A stretch of DNA of 64,000 nt from Shinella sumterensis (GTDB lineage Bacteria > Pseudomonadota > Alphaproteobacteria > Rhizobiales > Rhizobiaceae), in assembly GCF_004514425.2 (NCBI RefSeq), contig NZ_MYFN02000013.1, forward strand, positions 62,001-126,000. Reading direction: 5' to 3'. Each line of letters begins with the position of its first letter. Position 1 is the first letter of the stretch. The translations under genes were made by a program, and so were the position numbers. Shown one piece after another: positions 59,907 through 64,000 of the stretch. The notes under the pieces are model-generated. The model worked only from the letters and a program-made list of their open reading frames with translations, made no database searches and was not told the DNA's origin.

Positions 59907-61205
59907 ATGGCTGACGCAGCGAGCGGGGCGACAGAGGCCCAGGCCGTCAAGAAGAGCCGCCCGTTCTCCGCTTTCGAGCGGATGGTCGCCTGGCGCTACC
60001 TGCGCTCCCGGCGCAAGGAAGCCTTCATCTCGGTCATTGCCGGCTTTTCCTTTATCGGCATCATGCTGGGCGTGGCGACGCTCATCATCGTCATGGCGGT
60101 CATGAACGGTTTCCGTACGGAGCTGATCTCCCGCATCCTCGGCATCAACGGCCATATGATCGTTCAGCCCATCGATACGCCGCTGACCAACTACGGCCAG
60201 CTGGCCGAGCGGCTTTCGAAAGTGGCCGGCGTCACCATGGCGATCCCGCTCGTCGAGGGCCAGACGCTGGCCTCGGGCACGGCGGGGGCGGGCACCGGCG
60301 CGCTGGTGCGCGGCGTGCGTCCCGAAGATCTCGCCAAGATGAAGGCCGTCTCCGATCACATCAAGGAAGGCGATCTCGTCGGCTTCGCCACGGGCGGCGT
60401 GGCGATCGGCGCGCGCATGGCCGAGCAGCTCGGTCTCAGCGCGGGCGGGCAGATCACGCTCGTCGCGCCGGACGGCGACGTGACGCCGCTCGGCGTCAAC
60501 CCACGCGTGAAGACCTATACGGTTTCGGCGATCTTCGAGATCGGCATGTCGGAATACGATGCGTCGATCATCTACATGCCACTCGAGGAAGCGCAGCTCT
60601 ATTTCAATGCCGAAGGCATCGTGCAGTCGATCGAGTTGTTCGTGTCCAACCCGGATGCGGTCGATGAACTTCGCCAGCCGCTGGAGGCGGCAGCGGAGCG
60701 GCAGATCTTCATCACCGACTGGCGCCAGCGCAACAAGACGTTCTTCTCCGCACTCGAGGTCGAGCGCAACGTCATGTTCATGATCCTGACGCTGATCGTG
60801 CTGGTCGCGGCGCTCAACATCATTTCCGGCCTGATCATGCTGGTGAAGGACAAGGGCAGCGACATCGCGATCCTGCGCACCATGGGGGCGACGTCGGGCG
60901 CCATCATGCGCATCTTCTTCATGACGGGCGCGGCCATCGGTACGGTCGGCACGTTCGCCGGCGTGCTGCTCGGCGTCGTCGTCTGCCTCAACGTCGAATC
61001 CATCCGCCAGTTCTTCTCCTGGATATCGGGCACGACGCTGTTCAACCCGGAACTCTACTTCCTGAGCCAGCTGCCTGCCGACATGAATGCCGGCGAGACG
61101 GTATCGGTGGTCGTCATGGCGCTGGCGCTGTCGTTCCTCGCGACGATCTTCCCCGCCTGGCGCGCCTCCAAGCTCGATCCCGTCCAGGCCCTTCGGTACG
61201 AATAG
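59907..61205 (+). CDS. lolC: Lipoprotein-releasing ABC transporter permease (LolC/LolE)
   Basis: 432 residues. Four membrane helices with a large periplasmic loop: helix 1 at about 42-66 ([28 protein letters not shown]), periplasmic MacB-like domain to about 285, then FtsX-type helices including [15 protein letters not shown] and ending [18 protein letters not shown]. With LolD it lifts mature lipoproteins out of the inner membrane for passage to LolA. Only one permease gene is present, so a homodimer is likely in place of the LolC-LolE pair of E. coli. Confidence 0.94.
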   Translation: MADAASGATEAQAVKKSRPFSAFERMVAWRYLRSRRKEAFISVIAGFSFIGIMLGVATLIIVMAVMNGFRTELISRILGINGHMIVQPIDTPLTNYGQLAERLSKVAGVTMAIPLVEGQTLASGTAGAGTGALVRGVRPEDLAKMKAVSDHIKEGDLVGFATGGVAIGARMAEQLGLSAGGQITLVAPDGDVTPLGVNPRVKTYTVSAIFEIGMSEYDASIIYMPLEEAQLYFNAEGIVQSIELFVSNPDAVDELRQPLEAAAERQIFITDWRQRNKTFFSALEVERNVMFMILTLIVLVAALNIISGLIMLVKDKGSDIAILRTMGATSGAIMRIFFMTGAAIGTVGTFAGVLLGVVVCLNVESIRQFFSWISGTTLFNPELYFLSQLPADMNAGETVSVVVMALALSFLATIFPAWRASKLDPVQALRYE

Positions 61206-61216
61206 GAACAGAACGC

Positions 61217-61903
61217 ATGACTGCGCGCGTCGCTTTGGAACTGAAGGGCATCGAACGGCACTATGGCCAGGGCGAAACCACGCTGTCGATCCTGCGCGGC
61301 GCCGATTTCACGCTGCGGAGCGGCGAGACGGTCGCGCTCGTCGCCCCGTCCGGCACCGGAAAATCGACTCTGCTGCATATCGCGGGCCTGCTGGAAAAGC
61401 CCGATGCCGGCGAGGTCCTCGTCAACGGCCATTCCTGCGCGACCCTCGGTGATGACGAGCGCACGGCCATCCGTCGCGGCGAGATCGGCTTCGTCTACCA
61501 GTTCCACCACCTGCTGCCGGAATTTACGGCACTCGAAAACATCATGATGCCGCAGCTCATTTCCGGCCTCACCAAGGCGGAAGCGCGCGAGCGCGCAGCG
61601 CAGTTGCTCGATTACATGCGCATCGGCCACCGTGCCGACCATCGGCCCTCGGAGCTTTCCGGCGGCGAGCAGCAGCGCGTGGCGATTGCCCGCGCCGTGG
61701 CCAATGCGCCGCTTCTGCTTCTGGCCGACGAGCCCACCGGCAATCTCGACCCGGAAACCGCCGGCTACGTCTTCGAGGCGCTGGAGGCGCTTGCCCGCCA
61801 GTCCGGGCTTGCTGCGATGATCGCCACGCACAACCATGAGCTAGCGGGCCTGATGGACCGCCGCGTGACGATCGAAGACGGCCTCGTGCGCGAACTCGCC
61901 TGA
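61217..61903 (+). CDS. lolD: Lipoprotein-releasing system ATP-binding protein LolD
   Basis: 228 residues. ABC ATPase that powers the LolC/E permease. Walker A reads APSGTGKS at 43-50 (Ala in place of the usual first Gly), signature [14 protein letters not shown], Walker [15 protein letters not shown]-loop ATHNHE. It begins 11 bases after the permease gene and is convergent with the next gene. Confidence 0.96.
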   Translation: MTARVALELKGIERHYGQGETTLSILRGADFTLRSGETVALVAPSGTGKSTLLHIAGLLEKPDAGEVLVNGHSCATLGDDERTAIRRGEIGFVYQFHHLLPEFTALENIMMPQLISGLTKAEARERAAQLLDYMRIGHRADHRPSELSGGEQQRVAIARAVANAPLLLLADEPTGNLDPETAGYVFEALEALARQSGLAAMIATHNHELAGLMDRRVTIEDGLVRELA

Positions 61904-61937
61904 GGCCGCACCCGGCGTGCGGTGACGCGCGTCAGGA

Positions 61938-62516
61938 TCAGTTGTCGAGGCCGCAGATCGAGCGGCCGATATCGTCCTTCCAATCCTTCAGGAGAACGAA
62001 CTGCGCCTGGCCGGCCACCGGCCGGCCGCTGCTCTTTCCCTTGCCGGTCAGGACGTTCAGGTCGCATTCCTGCCCGCCGTCGGGGTTCAGCGTGTCGTAG
62101 GACGTGAAGGTGTAGCCCGCCACGATGAAATCGAAGTTGCGATAGGCGATGGTGAGCGACTGGCGCCAACGGTCGCGGCCGACGGCTTCGTTCTTCGTCG
62201 ACAGCGTGAAGGAGCCGTTGGCAAGTGCGGCAAGCTCGGGCTCCTGGCCGAACAGGGTGAGGCTGCCCCAGACGGCGTTGGGCAGCGACAGGGCGACTGT
62301 CAGCCGACTTTCGTTCGGTTTGGCCAGATAGACATAGAGCCCGTTGTCGTCGCCGTCGTTTTCCGGGGTCGCGATGACGGCGAGATCCGCGGTTCCGTCC
62401 TTGTTCCAGTCGCCACTCGCCATGGCGATGATGCGTTCTGCCGGAAAGTCGGCGGCGATCGCGCCGGCGGGCAGAACGGTCGTGGAAAACAGCAGGGCGG
62501 CGGCAAACGACTTCAT
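61938..62516 (-). CDS. Periplasmic protein with FG-GAP-like start
   Basis: 192 residues from ATG 62516 with GGAGAATTGAG upstream; the longer frame to 62876 is spurious. Signal peptide 1-21 ending AGAIAA. The mature chain begins with an FG-GAP/VCBS-like repeat (IIAMASGDWNKDGTADLAVI), then sandwich-like strands, and contains two late Cys (QECDLNVL and RSICGLDN) that could pair. No enzyme motif. It starts about 73 bases from the plus-strand SOS promoter, divergently. Confidence 0.8.
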   Translation of the reverse strand: MKSFAAALLFSTTVLPAGAIAADFPAERIIAMASGDWNKDGTADLAVIATPENDGDDNGLYVYLAKPNESRLTVALSLPNAVWGSLTLFGQEPELAALANGSFTLSTKNEAVGRDRWRQSLTIAYRNFDFIVAGYTFTSYDTLNPDGGQECDLNVLTGKGKSSGRPVAGQAQFVLLKDWKDDIGRSICGLDN

Positions 62517-62588
62517 CTCAATTCTCCGTTGATCGACCAGACCGTATTGCGCTTGGCGGCGGCGGTCCAGAGGGGCTGTGGAAAACTG

Positions 62589-62617
62589 TTGACATGAGAA
62601 CAAGAGTGGAACAAAAT
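62589..62617 (+). promoter_or_regulatory. Sigma70 promoter with an alphaproteobacterial LexA (SOS) box in its spacer
   Basis: TTGACA (62589-62594), exactly 17 bases, CAAAAT (62612-62617). Between and abutting them is GAAC-N7-GAAC (62598-62601 and 62609-62612), the reverse complement of GTTC-N7-GTTC, the established LexA operator of alphaproteobacteria. LexA bound here would block polymerase. The transcript would start near 62624. Confidence 0.8.
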
Positions 62618-62645
62618 AAAAACATAAAAGGAAAGGGAGACACCA

Positions 62646-62732
62646 ATGACCGACTTTCTTCGCGATCTCGCAGCCTTCACCACCATGGCAATGTTCGTCG
62701 CCAGCTTCTCCGTCATTCTCTTCGGCATCTGA
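62646..62732 (+). CDS. 28-residue SOS-controlled single-helix membrane microprotein
   Basis: Too short for standard gene calling. ATG 62646 has a strong purine-rich ribosome binding site (AAGGAAAGGGAGA, about 62628-62640) just downstream of the LexA-controlled promoter. The product begins MTDFLRDLAAFTTMAMFVAS and is almost entirely one amphipathic-to-hydrophobic membrane helix (about 9-27) with an acidic N-terminus. Size, topology and SOS control resemble SidA of Caulobacter, a 29-residue SOS-induced inner-membrane inhibitor of division; no sequence homology is claimed. Confidence 0.7.
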   Translation: MTDFLRDLAAFTTMAMFVASFSVILFGI

Positions 62733-62860
62733 CATTTTCGCCGCATCCGTCAACGGAATGCGCCTTGCCGCGTGGATATCGGGTGCAAGGGCAAGAACCG
62801 TCTGGACGAGGCGGGTGCGAATCCGCTTAAGCTTCCTGCCTGATTGAAAGGACGAAGCAG

Positions 62861-64000
62861 ATGGCGGAAGCGGCACCGGGCTCAGACAGCGAGAAGATCG
62901 CGGAAACGCCGCAATTCGTGCATCTGCGCGTGCATTCGGCGTTCTCGCTGCTCGAGGGCGCCTTGCCGATCAAGAAGATCATCGGCAAGGCGGTGTCCGA
63001 CCAGCAGCCGGCCATCGCCATCACCGACACGAACAATCTATTCGCCGCGCTCGAGTTTTCGCAGAAGGCGATCGGCGACGGGATCCAGCCGCTGATCGGC
63101 TGCCAGCTGTCGATCGACATGGAAGACGAAGGCGAGGGGGAGCGGCGCGGCTCGCAGGCGCAGCTCGTCAAGCTGCCGTCGATCGTGCTGTTGGCGGCAA
63201 CCGATGCCGGTTATGTGCGCCTGGTGGAGCTTGTCAGCCGCGCCTATCTCGGCGGCGAGAGCGGTCAGTCGGTTCGCATCGCGAGAAGCTGGCTGGAGGA
63301 GGGCACGGAGGGGCTGATCGCGCTGACCGGTGCCCTCGGCGGCCCGGTCGACATGGCGTATCTCGCCGGCCAGCCGGCCGTCGCCAAGGCGCGGCTCAAG
63401 GCGCTGAAGGCGGCCTTCGGCGACCGCCTCTATATCGAGTTGCAGCGCCACGGCCGTTACGACCGCCAGCACGAGCGGCGCATGGTCGAACTCGCCTATG
63501 CCGAGGATTTGCCGTTGGTCGCGACCAACGAGCCCTTCTTCCCCGCGCCGGATGATTACGACGCGCATGACGCGCTGATGGCGGTCGCGCACAATGCGAT
63601 GGTGTCGGATGACAACCGGTTCCGCCTGTCGCCCGATCACTACCTCAAGAGCCGCAAGGACATGGCGGCGCTGTTTGCCGATCTGCCGGAGGCCTTGGAG
63701 AACACGGTCGAGATCGCGCAGCGCTGTTCCTTCGTTCTGAAGACGCGCGGCCCGATCCTGCCGCGCTTCACCGGCGCCACGGATGATCCGGAAGAGGCCG
63801 AGCGGGCCGAATCGGCAGAGCTGCGCCGGCAATCGGTGGAAGGCCTTGAAAGCCGCATGGCCCTTCTGGGACTGTCGCCGGGTTACACCGAGCAGGATTA
63901 CCGCGAGCGGCTGGATTTCGAACTCAGCGTCATCGAGCGCATGAAGTTCCCCGGCTACTTCCTCATCGTTGCCGACTTCATCAAATGGGCCAAGCAGCAC
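62861..64000 (+). CDS. dnaE1: DNA polymerase III alpha subunit, N-terminal part (3' end outside window)
   Basis: 380 codons are visible from ATG 62861 (GAAAGGACGAAGCAG upstream) and the frame is open to the window end. Main replicative polymerase. The PHP domain opens FVHLRVHSAFSLLEGALPIKK; TDTNNLFAALEFSQKA and GIQPLIGCQ follow, and the start of the polymerase palm region is reached with YRERLDFELSVIERMKFPGYFLIV. It is the DnaE1 type: the error-prone DnaE2 has a different PHP start. Not under the SOS promoter upstream as far as can be seen; the 128 bases before it hold no clear promoter. Confidence 0.97.
   Translation, partial: MAEAAPGSDSEKIAETPQFVHLRVHSAFSLLEGALPIKKIIGKAVSDQQPAIAITDTNNLFAALEFSQKAIGDGIQPLIGCQLSIDMEDEGEGERRGSQAQLVKLPSIVLLAATDAGYVRLVELVSRAYLGGESGQSVRIARSWLEEGTEGLIALTGALGGPVDMAYLAGQPAVAKARLKALKAAFGDRLYIELQRHGRYDRQHERRMVELAYAEDLPLVATNEPFFPAPDDYDAHDALMAVAHNAMVSDDNRFRLSPDHYLKSRKDMAALFADLPEALENTVEIAQRCSFVLKTRGPILPRFTGATDDPEEAERAESAELRRQSVEGLESRMALLGLSPGYTEQDYRERLDFELSVIERMKFPGYFLIVADFIKWAKQH

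Noticed and set aside
61906-61922. Hairpin CCGCAC/GTGCGG between convergent lolD and the FG-GAP-like gene
   Set aside because: Only 6-7 bp and no T tract; too weak to call a terminator.
62861-64000. Possibility that the polymerase is error-prone DnaE2 because of the nearby SOS box
   Set aside because: The PHP start and following segments are of the replicative DnaE1 type, there is no imuA/imuB upstream, and the SOS promoter is separated by its own small ORF.

Overview
The window is a high-GC chromosomal segment from an alphaproteobacterium of the Rhizobiaceae (Rhizobium/Agrobacterium/Ensifer/Shinella group). The evidence is the gene order clpP-clpX-lon-hupB, a 14-gene nuo operon whose nuoE carries a long C-terminal tail, SecD and SecF fused into one protein, a short prolyl-tRNA synthetase without the editing insert, RIME-like palindromic repeats, and RpoH-, EcfG-, PHO- and GAAC-N7-GAAC (SOS) regulatory motifs of the alphaproteobacterial kind. 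There is no insertion sequence, phage gene or CRISPR array.

Layout. 1-4.3 kb: the end of a cupin gene, an unusual membrane protein overlapping a cytochrome P450, and a periplasmic gamma-glutamyltransferase. 4.4-10.6 kb: the protein quality-control block clpP, clpX, lon and hupB, with heat-shock type promoters before clpP and perhaps lon, and a small AhpD-like gene between clpX and lon. 10.6-24 kb: a secreted phytase-like protein behind a PHO box, a MarR regulator that looks leaderless, an SbcD/SbcC-like nuclease-ATPase pair, secDF, and a LysR regulator with an FAD oxidoreductase. 24-33 kb: a complete histidine utilisation cluster, hutIHGUD plus a solute-binding protein on the minus strand and hutF-hutC on the plus strand, with a HutC-type palindrome between them. 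The pathway runs His, urocanate, imidazolonepropionate, formiminoglutamate, formylglutamate (HutF), glutamate plus formate (HutG).

33-36.5 kb: small stress-type genes around otsA (trehalose-6-phosphate synthase), with three EcfG/RpoE2-like promoters. 36.5-38.1 kb: tRNA-Val, two identical tRNA-Asp genes and an SPFH protein. 38.4-54.4 kb: respiratory complex I (nuoA-N) with two inserted non-canonical genes, one of which shares a helix-hairpin-helix module with the NuoE tail. 54.4-64 kb: birA, RNase J, methylmalonyl-CoA epimerase, a DUF1467 gene, proS, a lol lipoprotein exporter, a periplasmic protein, and the 5' part of dnaE1.

The most notable unlisted element is at 62589-62732. A canonical sigma70 promoter has an alphaproteobacterial LexA box lying in its spacer, followed by a strong ribosome binding site and a 28-codon single-membrane-helix ORF. 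It looks like an SOS-induced membrane microprotein, in the style of the cell-division inhibitors known in Caulobacter. Other additions below the usual ORF length cut-off are small membrane proteins at 33541-33690 and 36007-36156, and a 17-codon ORF overlapping a hairpin upstream of proS.
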